Shown: positions 51,680 through 61,019 of the stretch, piece by piece
Layout: each line of letters begins with the position of its first letter
Numbering within the stretch: the first letter of the stretch is position 1
Source of the DNA: Pseudomonas botevensis
GTDB taxonomy: Bacteria; Pseudomonadota; Gammaproteobacteria; Pseudomonadales; Pseudomonadaceae
Reading direction: 5' to 3'
Length of the DNA: 64,000 bases
Assembly (NCBI RefSeq): GCF_019145475.1
Contig: NZ_JAHTKI010000001.1
Coordinates: 620,001 to 684,000 of the forward strand
Made by a program: the position numbers and the translations under genes
Notes under the pieces: generated by a model
Told to the model about the DNA's origin: nothing
Databases searched by the model: none
Seen by the model: the letters and a program-made list of their open reading frames with translations, nothing else

Positions 51680-51770
51680 GCCGCTCGCTGGGGCTGCGCG
51701 AAGATCAGCGCTGGAGTGATGAACTGGTGACGCGGATTATCGGATTCCTGCCAGTGGAACCGAGGTGGTG

Positions 51771-51838
51771 CATTCGCGAGCAAGTCCGCTCCCACAAAGA
51801 ATCTGGATCAACGGTGGGAGTGGGCTTGCCGGTGAGGG
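51771..51838. repeat. REPIN between creD and GST gene
   Basis: Inverted pair CGCGAGCAAGTCCGCTCCCA and GGGAGTGGGCTTGCCGGTGA around a 24-bp spacer, between convergent genes. Confidence 0.8.
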
Positions 51839-51854
51839 GGCCGGGCCTGGCGAA

Positions 51855-52484
51855 TTAAACCTTGGGCATCGTGGCAATCATCGAAGGCCGCTGGCTGACC
51901 TCGAAGAACCAGTTCGCCAACTGCGGATTGGCCTCGCGCCAGCCCAGATCCGGGAAGCGCAGGTCGAGGTAGCCCAGCGCACACGCCACGCTGATCGACG
52001 CCACATCGAAATGGCAGGTCAGCTCGGCGATCGCATCACGCTCCAGCAGCGCGAGGGTGCGGCGGATCTTGTCGAGTTGCGCATCGAGCCATTCGTCCCA
52101 GTGTTTTTCCGGGGCGCGCAGAACCTGCTCGTAACGCACGATCACCGAGGCGTCCATGATCCCGTCGGCCATCGAGGCCAGGGTCAGGCGCCGCCAGCGG
52201 GCCGAGCCGTCGCGGGGGATCAGCGGATTGCCGACATGCTGCTGGTCGAGGTAATCGAGGATCACCCGGCTGTCATGGATGACGTTGCCATCGGCGAGGC
52301 GCAGGGCCGGGACTTTGCTCAACGGGTTGTCGTCGATCAGCGCGGCGTCGGGGCTGACCGGGGTCAACACGCAGTTCTGCAGGGCGACACGATCCTGTTG
52401 GCCGGTCTCGTGCAGCAGCACCATGACTTTGCGCACGAACGGCGACAGGGAGTTGTGATACAGGGTCATGCTGGGGGCGGACAT
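51855..52484 (-). CDS. Glutathione S-transferase family protein
   Basis: The 209-residue protein has a thioredoxin-like N-terminal half (MTLYHNSLSPFVRKVMVLLH; Ser in SPF is the usual catalytic region) with the cis-Pro/glutathione block NPLSKVPALRLADGNVIHDSRVILDYLD. A C-terminal all-helical domain has the FDVASISVACALGYLDLRFP segment. The ATG at 52484 leaves 6 bases after GAGGA; the ATG two codons earlier is too close. Substrate unknown. Convergent to creD. Confidence 0.88.
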   Translation of the reverse strand: MSAPSMTLYHNSLSPFVRKVMVLLHETGQQDRVALQNCVLTPVSPDAALIDDNPLSKVPALRLADGNVIHDSRVILDYLDQQHVGNPLIPRDGSARWRRLTLASMADGIMDASVIVRYEQVLRAPEKHWDEWLDAQLDKIRRTLALLERDAIAELTCHFDVASISVACALGYLDLRFPDLGWREANPQLANWFFEVSQRPSMIATMPKV

Positions 52485-52580
52485 GGGCATTCCTCGGCAG
52501 TCATCAAGTGGGCCTAGCCTAGTGAGTTCCGGCGCGGCTGGCGAGGGCTTGATGTGGGGTCAGAAGCGGCACCGCCGAAT

Positions 52581-52760
52581 TCAGCTTCGCCACAGCAGGC
52601 CCTTGATTGCCAGGTAAGCCGGAACACCCAGGCCGACCCAGCTCAACGCATCCCAGATCCCGTCCCCCAGCAACGCCGCGAACAGCCCCGCCGCACTGAG
52701 CAGGGCAATCACCAGCGGCGTGCTGAACACCTTCCAGAAATTCGACTGACGCGGCTTCAT
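52581..52760 (-). CDS. Small membrane protein coupled to the PepSY gene
   Basis: The 59-residue protein has a basic start (MKPRQSNFWKVF), one or two hydrophobic helices (TPLVIALLSAAGLFAALLGD and LSWVGLGVPAYLAIKGLL) and a short basic tail. Its ATG overlaps the stop of the PepSY-protein gene by four bases (ATGA), so it is certainly read with it. I know no named family. It probably forms a small subunit of the same inner-membrane ferric-reductase-like complex. Confidence 0.75.
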   Translation of the reverse strand: MKPRQSNFWKVFSTPLVIALLSAAGLFAALLGDGIWDALSWVGLGVPAYLAIKGLLWRS

Positions 52761-53887
52761 GCGCGAGCCTCCGTGGTTTCCAGCACCGGCTTCGCCGCTT
52801 TGCGCCGCACCACCCATAGATAGACTCCGCTGCCGAGCACGATGATGGTCAGCACGTCGAGGGTGGCCCAGAGGATTTTCATCGGCATGCCGCCGTAGTC
52901 GCCGAAGTGCAGCGGTTGCGACATGCCCATGGCGTCCATGTACCACGGTCGCTCGGCCACTGCCGTGACTTGCAGGGTGCTGGCGTCGATCAGCACCGGG
53001 GTCAGCAGATGCGAGGTCAGGTGAGTGCCGCCCTTCATGAACACCGAATAATGGTGCTCGCTGGAAAAACGCGTGCCGGGGAAGGCGATGAAGTCCGGTT
53101 TCATCCCCGGTGCAACGTCTGCGGCGATGTCCAGCAGGCGAGTGGCCGGGGCCAGTTGCGTCAGCGGTGGCGCATCGCGATACGGCGCGATCAGCGTGGT
53201 GAGTGCGTCGTTGCGCCATGCCGCGATCAGCAGGTCGGCGCAGGCACTGATGACGCCGGTCACGCCGACCACCAGCGCCCAGGTCAGAGTCACCACGCCG
53301 ATCAGGTTGTGCAGGTCGAGCCAGCGCAGGCGGGTGGATTTGTCCTGGCGCACCGTGCCGAATTTCAGGCGGCGCATGAACGGCAGGTACAGCACCGTCC
53401 CGGAAATGATCGCGACCACGAACAGCAAACCCATGAACGCCAGCAGCAACTTGCCCGGCAACCCGGCGAACATGTCGACGTGCAGGCGCAGGATGAACAG
53501 CATCAGGCCTCCGTTGGCCTGGGGCGTTTCCAGCGCTTCGCCAGTCCGCGCATCAAGCATGAAGGTGTGCGAGGAGTTCGGCTCGGTGCCGGCGGTTTTC
53601 GCCATGATCGTCAGCACGGCGTCGGGCTCGTCATCGTCGAAACCGAAATACTGCACGACCTCGCCCGGTCGGTGGTTTTCCGCCGCTTGCACCAGTTGCG
53701 CCAGATTCAGGTGCGGCGTGTCCGCCGGCATCTCGCGCAACTCGGGTGCGTCGCCGAGCAGATGCTCGATCTCGTGGTGGAAAATCAGCGGCAGGCCGGT
53801 CAGGGCCAGCAGCAGCAAAAACACGGTGCAGATCAGGCTGGTCCAGGTGTGGATGAACGACCAGCGCCGGATTGTTTTACTTTTCAT
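52757..53887 (-). CDS. PepSY-domain inner-membrane protein (iron-uptake associated)
   Basis: The 376-residue protein has four main membrane helices: WTSLICTVFLLLLALTGLPL, GKLLLAFMGLLFVVAIISG, GVVTLTWALVVGVTGVIS and LDVLTIIVLGSGVYLWVV. Conserved His residues lie at helix ends (FIHTWTS, FHHEIEH, RLHVDMF, DLHNLIG), the pattern of PepSY_TM proteins that reduce or help release iron from siderophores. The ATG at 53887 follows AAGG; the longer open frame begins in the preceding hairpin. It lies 74 bp after the TonB-receptor gene, behind a weak terminator-like hairpin, in the same direction. Confidence 0.85.
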   Translation of the reverse strand: MKSKTIRRWSFIHTWTSLICTVFLLLLALTGLPLIFHHEIEHLLGDAPELREMPADTPHLNLAQLVQAAENHRPGEVVQYFGFDDDEPDAVLTIMAKTAGTEPNSSHTFMLDARTGEALETPQANGGLMLFILRLHVDMFAGLPGKLLLAFMGLLFVVAIISGTVLYLPFMRRLKFGTVRQDKSTRLRWLDLHNLIGVVTLTWALVVGVTGVISACADLLIAAWRNDALTTLIAPYRDAPPLTQLAPATRLLDIAADVAPGMKPDFIAFPGTRFSSEHHYSVFMKGGTHLTSHLLTPVLIDASTLQVTAVAERPWYMDAMGMSQPLHFGDYGGMPMKILWATLDVLTIIVLGSGVYLWVVRRKAAKPVLETTEARA

Positions 53888-53911
53888 TTCAGGACCTTCA
53901 AAAACACCAAA

Positions 53912-53930
53912 GCCGTCCACGAAGGACGGC
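53912..53930 (-). terminator. Attenuator-like hairpin between receptor and PepSY genes
   Basis: GCCGTCC and GGACGGC pair with a 5-nt loop. On the minus strand TTTGGTGTTTTTG follows. It probably stops part of the transcription after the abundant receptor message. Confidence 0.55.
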
Positions 53931-53961
53931 CTGGTTACAGGGTCTGTTTCAGCTCAGTTGC

Positions 53962-56400
53962 TTACCACTTGTAAGTGGCACTGGCGACGACGCTGCGCTG
54001 GTCGCCGTAGTAGCAGTAGAAGCCATCGCAGGTGGAAATGTAGTCCTTGTCGAACAGGTTGGTCGCGTTAAGTGCCACCGATGCGCCCTTGAGGCTGTTG
54101 TCCAGACGGCCGAGGTCGTAATGCACCGCCGCGTCGAACACGGTGTAGGCATTCGCCTTGCCCAGCCAGGTGTTGCCCTTGTCGCCATAGGTGTTGCCGG
54201 TGTAGCGCACGCCACCGCCGATGCCGAAGCCGTCGAGCACGCCGGTGTGCCAGGTGTAATCGGTCCACAGCGAGGCTTGCTGGTTCGGCATCAGTTGCAG
54301 ACGGTTGCCCTTGTCGACGCCTTTCTGCACTTCGGACTTGGCCAGGGTGTAGGCGGCGATGACTTTCAGGTTGTCGGTGACGTCCGAGACCGCTTCCAGC
54401 TCCAGGCCTTTGACTTTCACTTCGCCGGTCTGGCTGGTGATGGTCACGTTGTTGACGATGGTGTTGACCGAGACGTTCTTCTGGGTCAGGTCATACACCG
54501 CTGCGCTGAGCAGGGTCTTGCTGCCCGGTGGCTGATACTTGATGCCCATTTCCCACTGCTTGCCTTCGGTCGGCTTGAACGAGTCGGTGGCCGTGGCATC
54601 GGCGCCGCTGGTGGGCTGGAAGGATTCGGCATACGACAGGTACGGCACGAAACCGGAGTCGAACACGTAGCTGATCGCCGCGTTACCGCTGAATGCCTTG
54701 TCACGCTGGGTGTTGGTGGCATCGCCCTTGTTGAAGAATTTGGTGCTGGTGTGTACCCAGTCTTCACGACCACCGAGGGTCAGGCGCCACTGGTCGAGGG
54801 CCATCTGGTCCTGCACGTAGAGACCGGTCTGGTAGGTTTTCTGGTCGTAATCGTAGAACGCGCTGGAGCGCGGTGGACGCACGATGGTCTGGCCGTAGAT
54901 CGGGTTGTTGACGTTGATGTCCGGTGCGCTGCCGAAGATCGAGGTGTAATTGTCGTTGCTGCGCTGATGGTCGAGACCCAGCAACAGGGTGTGGCGGATA
55001 TCGCCGGTGGCGAAGTCGGCCTGGAAGTTGTTGTCCACGGCGAACTGGCTGATGTCTTCGTCGACGTTGGTGGTGCCACGCCCGACATTGCCCTGGTCGT
55101 CTACGGTGAAACCGGCGAACGACGGGTTGTAGCTGTTGACGGTGACGGTCTGGAACGACAGGTCCGACTTGGTGTAACGCAGGTTCTGCTTGAACTGCCA
55201 GACGTCGTTGAGGCGATGCTCGAAGGCATACCCGAGCGCGTAGTAGGTGCGGTCGTAGAAGTCATAGTCAGGATCGCCCAGGTTTTTGTGGTGGGAAATC
55301 TTGCCGAACGGCATGTCGATCTTGGTGCCCTGGATCGGGTAGAACTGGCTGGTGACCCCGGTATCGTCGCGGGTGAATTGCGTGAGCAAGGTCAGCCTGG
55401 TGTCGTCGTCGATATTCCAGGTCAGGCTCGGCGCGATGTTGTAGCGCTTGTTTTCGATGTGGTCGATCTGCGTGTCGCTGTCGCGCACCACACCGCTGAT
55501 GCCGTAGAGGAACTGGCCGGCGTCATCGATCTTGCCGGTGCTGGCGAAGTTGATCTGACGGTGATTGTCGCTGCCGTATTGCAACTGGATTTCGCTGCTG
55601 GCTTCGGCGCTTGGACGACGGCTGACCATGTCTAGCAGGCCACCCGGCGGGGTCTGGCCGTACACCGAAGAAGCCGGGCCGCGCAGCAGGGCGAGACGAT
55701 CAAGGTTCCAGGTTTCCGGTTTCGGGTTGGCGTAGATACCGCGTGGCAGCGGCAGGCCATCGAGGAACTGGGTCGGTTCGAACCCGCGCACGCGCAACCA
55801 GTCGATACGGGTGTCGCTGCCATAGCTGCTGGCGGTGATGCCCGGCATGTAGCGCACGGCGTCATCGAGGCTGTGCACGCTGCGGTCGTCCATTTGCTGG
55901 CGGGTCGCCACGGAGATCGAGCGCGGAGCTTCAACCAGCGCGGTGTCGGTCTTGGTGCCGGCGGCGGTACGGGTGGCGGTGTAGCCTTCCACCGGACCCC
56001 AGGCGCTTTCCGTGTTTTCCACGCCGATCACCGACGTTTCCGGCAGCGCCACCACGCCTTCCGGCACGGCCACCAGGGTGTAGGTGCCGGTGCTGCTTTG
56101 CTCCAGTTGCAGACCGGTGCCTTGCAGGGCCGCGCGCAGGGCGCCGACGGCGTCGTACTGACCGTTGACCGGGGCCGAAGTCTTGCCCGCCGCCAGCGAC
56201 GGATTCAGCGACAGCGCGAGGCCGCCCTGGCTGGCGATCTGGTTCAGGGTGCTGGACAGCGGCGCGGCCGGCAGGTTGTAGGCGCGCACGCTGGACGCCT
56301 GCTCAGCGGCGATCAGTTGGCTGCTGGCCAGCGGAGTGCAAAGGGCAATGGCGACTGCCAGCAAACTGGGGCGCAACAAGGTGTCTAGCGAACGGGACAT
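53962..56400 (-). CDS. TonB-dependent siderophore receptor with signalling domain
   Basis: The 812-residue outer-membrane receptor has a signal peptide of about 32 residues. A secretin/TonB N-terminal (STN) signalling domain follows at about 37-115 (YNLPAAPLSSTLNQIASQGG), then a plug domain with a TonB-box-like stretch after residue 120. The beta-barrel ends in the typical aromatic residue (SATYKW). LRGPASSVYGQTPPGGLLDM is the conserved plug block. The STN domain together with the FecIR-type pair upstream means it probably reports ligand binding to the anti-sigma factor. The sequence resembles ferrichrome/ferrioxamine-type receptors (FhuA/FiuA/FoxA group); the actual siderophore cannot be told by eye. 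Confidence 0.92.
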   Translation of the reverse strand: MSRSLDTLLRPSLLAVAIALCTPLASSQLIAAEQASSVRAYNLPAAPLSSTLNQIASQGGLALSLNPSLAAGKTSAPVNGQYDAVGALRAALQGTGLQLEQSSTGTYTLVAVPEGVVALPETSVIGVENTESAWGPVEGYTATRTAAGTKTDTALVEAPRSISVATRQQMDDRSVHSLDDAVRYMPGITASSYGSDTRIDWLRVRGFEPTQFLDGLPLPRGIYANPKPETWNLDRLALLRGPASSVYGQTPPGGLLDMVSRRPSAEASSEIQLQYGSDNHRQINFASTGKIDDAGQFLYGISGVVRDSDTQIDHIENKRYNIAPSLTWNIDDDTRLTLLTQFTRDDTGVTSQFYPIQGTKIDMPFGKISHHKNLGDPDYDFYDRTYYALGYAFEHRLNDVWQFKQNLRYTKSDLSFQTVTVNSYNPSFAGFTVDDQGNVGRGTTNVDEDISQFAVDNNFQADFATGDIRHTLLLGLDHQRSNDNYTSIFGSAPDINVNNPIYGQTIVRPPRSSAFYDYDQKTYQTGLYVQDQMALDQWRLTLGGREDWVHTSTKFFNKGDATNTQRDKAFSGNAAISYVFDSGFVPYLSYAESFQPTSGADATATDSFKPTEGKQWEMGIKYQPPGSKTLLSAAVYDLTQKNVSVNTIVNNVTITSQTGEVKVKGLELEAVSDVTDNLKVIAAYTLAKSEVQKGVDKGNRLQLMPNQQASLWTDYTWHTGVLDGFGIGGGVRYTGNTYGDKGNTWLGKANAYTVFDAAVHYDLGRLDNSLKGASVALNATNLFDKDYISTCDGFYCYYGDQRSVVASATYKW

Positions 56401-56529
56401 ACGGCGGCTCCTGAATGGAAATATTTCTCAATTGCCTGTGTGCCGGACGAGAATCGAAAAGTGATAGGGCGGGATGAAAATTTTTTTTATCAGGTCGACC
56501 GGCCGTCTGCGGTGCGACAGACGGCCCTT

Positions 56530-56597
56530 TCACGGGCAAGCCCGCTCCCACAAAAAACAACACAATCCTGTGAGAGCGGGTTTGCCGGCGAGGGCGG
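56530..56597. repeat. REPIN between fecR-like and receptor genes
   Basis: Inverted pair CACGGGCAAGCCCGCTCCCA and GAGAGCGGGTTTGCCGGCGA lies in the 217-bp gap between the regulator and the receptor, both minus strand. It may separate their transcripts. Confidence 0.85.
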
Positions 56598-56617
56598 TCG
56601 ATCAGGCGCCGGGTGCC

Positions 56618-57589
56618 TCAGGGTTTGGCATCGGCCTTCGCCACGGTGACCCACCACGGCGTGTGCTGCTCGATCTGCACCGGCAGGGTCGGCAGCAGGG
56701 CGCTCAGGGCCTTGTCGGTATCGTGCAGCGGGAAACTGCCGGTGATGCGCAGATCCGCCACGTCCGGCGCCACGCCAAGGTGGCCGCGACGATAGCGCCC
56801 GAGTTCATGGACCAGATCTTCCAGTCGCGCGTTGTCCACCACCAGCATTCCACGGGTCCAGGCGTCGGCGCCGGGGTTGAGCGCGACCACCGGTTCCAGG
56901 CCGGTGTTGCGGATCAACACCTGCTGGCCTTCGCGCAGGATCTGCTCCTGCGGATCGGCTTGTGGATGCGCCGCCACCGCCGACTGCAACACGCTGAGCC
57001 GCGTGCCCTGTTCCTCGCGCTTGACCAGGAACCGCGTACCCAGCGCGCGCATGCTGCCTTCGCGGGTTTCGACAATGAACGGCCGCGCATCGCCGTGGCC
57101 GGTCTCGACGAGAATTTCGCCTTCCTGCAACACGATCAGTCGCTGCTTGTCATCGAAGCGCACATCCACCGCGCTGTGGGTGTTGAGGTTGAGCAGGGTG
57201 CCGTCGGCCAGACGCACGGTGCGCTGTTCGCCGGTGGCGGTGCGCTGGTCGGCCAGCCAGTAATCCAGCGGCAGATAACGTTCACTGACGAACAACCCCA
57301 ATGCGATCACCGCCACCACGCTGGCCAGACCACTGCCGATCTTGCGCACCCGGCGACGAATGCCCTCGCGCGATTGCAGCAGCGCGGTGCGCGCCGGGCC
57401 GTTGGCGACGCTGAAGCGCTGGTCGAGCATGCCCAGCTGACGCCAGGCGCGAGCGTGTTCCTCGCTGGCGGCATGCCACTTGGCGAACTCCTCGCGCTCC
57501 AGCGGGCTGCTGGAGTCCAGGGTCAGTTGCCAGGCAATCGCCGCGTCCAGCACATGGGCCGGCACCGGTCTGGAGCTGGCCGGACTCAT
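56618..57589 (-). CDS. FecR-type anti-sigma factor/signal transducer
   Basis: The 323-residue protein has a short cytoplasmic N-terminal domain (DUF4880, with AIAWQLTLDSSSPLEREEFA and WHAASEEHARAW). One membrane helix lies near residue 85-105 (LASVVAVIALGLFVSE), then the periplasmic FecR domain (RTVRLADGTLLNLNTHSAVDV) that contacts the receptor's signalling domain. Its ATG overlaps the stop of the sigma gene by four bases. By family knowledge it holds the sigma factor inactive or helps activate it when the receptor binds its siderophore. Confidence 0.92.
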   Translation of the reverse strand: MSPASSRPVPAHVLDAAIAWQLTLDSSSPLEREEFAKWHAASEEHARAWRQLGMLDQRFSVANGPARTALLQSREGIRRRVRKIGSGLASVVAVIALGLFVSERYLPLDYWLADQRTATGEQRTVRLADGTLLNLNTHSAVDVRFDDKQRLIVLQEGEILVETGHGDARPFIVETREGSMRALGTRFLVKREEQGTRLSVLQSAVAAHPQADPQEQILREGQQVLIRNTGLEPVVALNPGADAWTRGMLVVDNARLEDLVHELGRYRRGHLGVAPDVADLRITGSFPLHDTDKALSALLPTLPVQIEQHTPWWVTVAKADAKP

Positions 57590-58104
57590 GTCGGCTCGCC
57601 GTAGAGGGCGATGTAGCACTGGCGAATGCCCTGGGCCAGGTATTGCCGTACCCGTGGCACCGATACGCCAAGTTTCTCGGCGATCTCGGCATGGCTGAGA
57701 CCGTCGAGACGGTTATAGAGGAACGCGGCGCGGGCCTTGGTTGACAATTGGCCGAGCATCCGGTCGATGGCCTTGAGGTCTTCGATGATCAGTTGCTGCT
57801 CTTCCAGCGACGGTTGCTCGCCTTCGGGAATCAGCATCAGTTCGGTGAGGTAGGCCTGCTCCAGCGCCGCGCGACGGAAATAGTCGAACAGCAGACCTTT
57901 GGCGATGGCCACCAGAAAGGCCCGGGGCTCGCGGGGAGCGGGCAACTCGTCGCGGCCGAGCAGGCGCACGAAGGTGTCCTGGCTCAGGTCTTCGGCGCGT
58001 TGCGGGCAGGCCACATTGCGCCGCAGCCAGGCCAGCAGCCAACCGCGATGGTCGCGATACAACGCACCGACGAGCTCACTCTGGGGGCTTGGGACTGACG
58101 ACAC
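57586..58104 (-). CDS. FecI-type ECF sigma factor
   Basis: The 172-residue ECF sigma factor has region 2 (VGALYRDHRGWLLAWLRRNV, AEDLSQDTFVRLLG) and region 4 (LSHAEIAEKLGVSVPRVRQY), as in the iron-starvation (FecI, FiuI, FoxI) group. It probably directs transcription of the downstream receptor gene. The start is taken at a GTG (58104) because an upstream ATG is out of frame. Such loci are usually under Fur control; I did not find an unambiguous Fur box. The region upstream holds palindromic repeat copy 4. Confidence 0.9.
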   Translation of the reverse strand: MSSVPSPQSELVGALYRDHRGWLLAWLRRNVACPQRAEDLSQDTFVRLLGRDELPAPREPRAFLVAIAKGLLFDYFRRAALEQAYLTELMLIPEGEQPSLEEQQLIIEDLKAIDRMLGQLSTKARAAFLYNRLDGLSHAEIAEKLGVSVPRVRQYLAQGIRQCYIALYGEPT

Positions 58105-58215
58105 CGGACATCACCGATTGGGAAGAGTTAACCAACGAGAATTGTTCGCGATTCTGGCAGAGGTGGGAATGGTTAGCAATTGGCCACTGGTCAGGTGGTG
58201 ATTCAGGAAAGGCCC

Positions 58216-58371
58216 CTCACCCTAGCCCTCTCCCGGAGGGAGAGGGGACTGACCGGGGGATTCTGCAAATACGCCGACCTGCAATTCCGAGTCGAATGCA
58301 GTTTTAAGCGGTATGAAGATAGGCTCCCCCTCGCCCCCTTGGGGGAGAGGGCTGGGGTGGGTCTCAAGCCG
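58216..58371. repeat. About 150-bp palindromic intergenic repeat (copy 4, inverted)
   Basis: Same element as copies 1-3 but in the opposite orientation: it begins CCTCACCCTAGCCCTCTCCC, has ATTCCGAGTCGAATGCAG in the centre and ends GGGGGAGAGGGCTGGGGTGG. It fills most of the gap between the sigma gene and the exonuclease gene. Confidence 0.85.
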
Positions 58372-58380
58372 GGCGAGTGA

Positions 58381-59088
58381 TCAGAACGAAGGCGCCTGCT
58401 GCCGCCGCTTCCATTGGCTCAACCGTTGCTGAAGGTTCAGTGGGCTATGAATCTGCTGGCCCCGCGCCTTGCTGAACAGAATCAACGCCAGCTCCGCCGT
58501 TGCCAGTGCATCGGCGCTTGCGTTGTGGCGCTCGAAGACTTCGAGCCTGAACCAGTCGATCCAGTCATCCAGACCGGCCTCTCGGATATGCGCCTGCGGG
58601 CAGACCAGCGGCGCGATGTCCGCCACATCAAGGAACACCTGCTGCAACTTGTACCCCAGGTGTTCCTTCAAGGCGCGGCCGAGCATGTGTTGATCGAACG
58701 GCGCATGAAACGCCAGCACCGGGCTGTCGCCGACAAACTCCATGAAGTCCAGCAACGCTTCGGCGGGTTCACTGCCGGCGGCAATCGCACTCGGCCCCAG
58801 GCCGTGAAGCAACACACTGGGGCTGAGTTTCAGCTCACGGCATTGCAGGGTGCGTTCGAACTGCTGGCTGAAATCGATTGCCCCGTCCTCGATCACCACC
58901 GCGCCGATCGACAGCACCCGATCCTTGTTCAGGTTCAGCCCGGTTGTCTCCAGGTCCAGCACTACCCAGCGCTGTTCGCGCAGGCTGCATTCGCTCAGTT
59001 CGGGGATGGCCGGCAGGTTCGCCAGCCGTTGTTGCTGCTCACTCGACAGCGCCGGGCCGGCCGGGCGCAGCCACGAGAACAGGCTCAT
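58381..59088 (-). CDS. DEDDh 3'-5' exonuclease (DnaQ-like)
   Basis: The 235-residue exonuclease resembles the epsilon subunit of DNA polymerase III. Motif I is VVLDLETTGLNLNKD (Asp and Glu metal ligands near residue 44), motif II is FHAPFDQHMLGRAL, and the final His-x4-Asp is HNASADALATA. The N-terminus FSWLRP is typical for the Pseudomonas paralogue found next to the CBS/DUF294 gene. The ATG overlaps the stop of that gene by four bases (ATGA), so the two are coupled. Probably acts on DNA or RNA ends in repair or RNA turnover; not the replicative DnaQ. Confidence 0.88.
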   Translation of the reverse strand: MSLFSWLRPAGPALSSEQQQRLANLPAIPELSECSLREQRWVVLDLETTGLNLNKDRVLSIGAVVIEDGAIDFSQQFERTLQCRELKLSPSVLLHGLGPSAIAAGSEPAEALLDFMEFVGDSPVLAFHAPFDQHMLGRALKEHLGYKLQQVFLDVADIAPLVCPQAHIREAGLDDWIDWFRLEVFERHNASADALATAELALILFSKARGQQIHSPLNLQQRLSQWKRRQQAPSF

Positions 59089-61019
59089 AGCTGATACCGC
59101 AAGGTCAGGCTGCTTTGCAGGCGTTGGGCCTGGCGCAGGGATTCGCGCAGGATGCGCCGATCCAGATGATTGAGGCTGTCGGGATCGACCCGGTTCGAAT
59201 ACGGCAGGTTTTCCCGGGTCTGGATCTGATGCTGCTGCATGCGGGTCTGCTGGATGAAGTGGTAGGCCTCTTCATAGGCCGCGCCATCCAGCCGTTCGAT
59301 GACTTCTTTGTCCACCAGTTGCCGGAAGCGTTCCAGGGTGTTGTTGGCGTCGATGCCATTGGCCAGGGCCAGCAGGCGCGCGCCGTCGACGAAGGGGGTC
59401 AGGCCCTGGGTCTTGAGGTCCAGAGTGGCTTTCTCGCCGTTCTTGCGCGCCAGCACGAATTCGCGGAAGCGCCCCACGGGCGGGCGGTTGCGCAAGGCGT
59501 TCTCGGCCATCATGCGCTGGAACAGCCGGTTGTCGCCGACCTGATCGAGAATCCCGCGCCGCAGTTGCTCGCAGCTCTGTTCGTCGCCCCAGACCACGCG
59601 CAGGTCGAAATAGATGCTCGAGCCCAGCAGGTTTTCCGGCGTCGCCTCGCGGATGAACGCGGCAAAACGCCTGGCCCATTCAGCGCGGGACAGACACAGT
59701 TGCGGATTGCCGGCCATGATGTTGCCCTTGCACAGGGTAAAACCGCAGAGCGCCAGGCTGTGGTTGATCTGCTGGGCGATCGGCAGCAGCTTGCCGCGAA
59801 TCTCCGCCGCATGGGCCGCGTCCCGCGCGTCGAACAGAATGCCGTTGTCCTGATCGGTGTGCAGGGTCTGCTCGCGCCGGCCCTCGCTGCCGAAACACAA
59901 CCAGCTGAACGGCACGCCGGGGTCGCCTTTTTCGGCCAGGGTCAGCTCGATCACCCGGCACACGGTGTGGTCGTTGAGCAGGGTGATGATGTGGGTGATC
60001 TGGGTCGAGGACGCACCGTGGGCGAGCATCCGTTCCACCAGTTGGCCGATTTCGCCGCGCAGGTTCACCAGTTGCTCGACCCGCTGCGCGCTGCGGATGG
60101 TCCGCGCCAGATGCACCAAGTCGACCCGTTGCAGCGAGAACAGATCGCGCTCGGACACCACGCCACACAGGCGCTGATCCTTGACCAGGCAGACGTGGGC
60201 GATGTGCCGCTCGGTCATCGCAATCGCCGCGTCGAAGGCGCTGTGATCCGGTGACAGGTAGAACGGCGAATGGGTCATGTGGCGTTCGAGGGGCTCGCTG
60301 AAATCGCCGACCCCTTCGGCGACCACATGGCGCAGGTCGCGCAAGGTGAAGATCCCCAGCGGCGCCTTGTGTTCGTCTACCGCGACGATGCTGCCGACCT
60401 GCTGTTCGTGCATCAGCTTCACCGCTTCGCGCAGCGGGGTGGCGGGGCTGCACGTCACCGGATGACGCATGGCCAGTTCGCCCAGGCGGGTATTGAGCGA
60501 GTACTGGGTGCCGAGGGTTTCCACGGCTTTCTGCTGGACTTGCTGATTGACCTGATCGAGCAGGCTGCTGACCCCGCGCAGGGCAAAGTCGCGGAACGTG
60601 CCGGAGAGGGCGAACAACTTGATGAACGCCAGTTTGTTCAATTGCAGGCAGAAGGTGTCTTCGCCGGCCAGATGTTCGGTGCGGGTCGCCCGTTCACCGA
60701 GCAGTGCGGCGAGGGGAAAGCATTCGCCGGTGGTGATCTCGAAAGTGGTTTCGGTGCCGCCCTTGGCCGTGTGCGGACGCTCGCCGACCACCCGGCCCTG
60801 CTTGACGATGTAGAAGTGTTCGACCGGCCCGTCGGCGGGTTTGATGATGCTCTCGCCCTGGCCGTAGAAGCGCAGTTGGCATTGCTCCACCAGATAGGCC
60901 AGGTGGGCATGCTCCATCTGATTGAAGGGCGGGAAACGCTGGAGGAATTGCAAGGTGCCCTGAATGTTCTGCAACACCGCGGTTTTCCCTGCCTGGATGA
61001 AGGCGTCCGCTTTACTCAT
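59085..61019 (-). CDS. CBS/cyclic-nucleotide-binding protein with DUF294 nucleotidyltransferase domain
   Basis: The 644-residue cytoplasmic protein has a cyclic-nucleotide-binding-like domain (residues 25-140, with GESIIKPADGPVEHFYIVKQG) and a CBS pair (about 170-290). The DUF294 nucleotidyltransferase-like core has GSEGRREQTLHTDQDNG near residue 380, holding the Gly-Ser and Asp-x-Asp expected for catalysis, and a C-terminal helical domain (DUF294_C). This architecture matches proteins proposed to regulate nucleotide- or signal-dependent processes. Start: ATG at 61019 or 61025; neither has a clear ribosome site. The exonuclease gene follows with overlap. Confidence 0.85.
   Translation of the reverse strand: MSKADAFIQAGKTAVLQNIQGTLQFLQRFPPFNQMEHAHLAYLVEQCQLRFYGQGESIIKPADGPVEHFYIVKQGRVVGERPHTAKGGTETTFEITTGECFPLAALLGERATRTEHLAGEDTFCLQLNKLAFIKLFALSGTFRDFALRGVSSLLDQVNQQVQQKAVETLGTQYSLNTRLGELAMRHPVTCSPATPLREAVKLMHEQQVGSIVAVDEHKAPLGIFTLRDLRHVVAEGVGDFSEPLERHMTHSPFYLSPDHSAFDAAIAMTERHIAHVCLVKDQRLCGVVSERDLFSLQRVDLVHLARTIRSAQRVEQLVNLRGEIGQLVERMLAHGASSTQITHIITLLNDHTVCRVIELTLAEKGDPGVPFSWLCFGSEGRREQTLHTDQDNGILFDARDAAHAAEIRGKLLPIAQQINHSLALCGFTLCKGNIMAGNPQLCLSRAEWARRFAAFIREATPENLLGSSIYFDLRVVWGDEQSCEQLRRGILDQVGDNRLFQRMMAENALRNRPPVGRFREFVLARKNGEKATLDLKTQGLTPFVDGARLLALANGIDANNTLERFRQLVDKEVIERLDGAAYEEAYHFIQQTRMQQHQIQTRENLPYSNRVDPDSLNHLDRRILRESLRQAQRLQSSLTLRYQL

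Noticed and set aside
51676..51858. 60-codon plus-strand frame overlapping the creD stop by ATGA
   Set aside because: Although the overlap looks like coupling, the second half of the frame runs through the REPIN and into the end of the GST gene, and no family is recognisable. Probably a chance frame, at most a gene remnant of about 30 codons.
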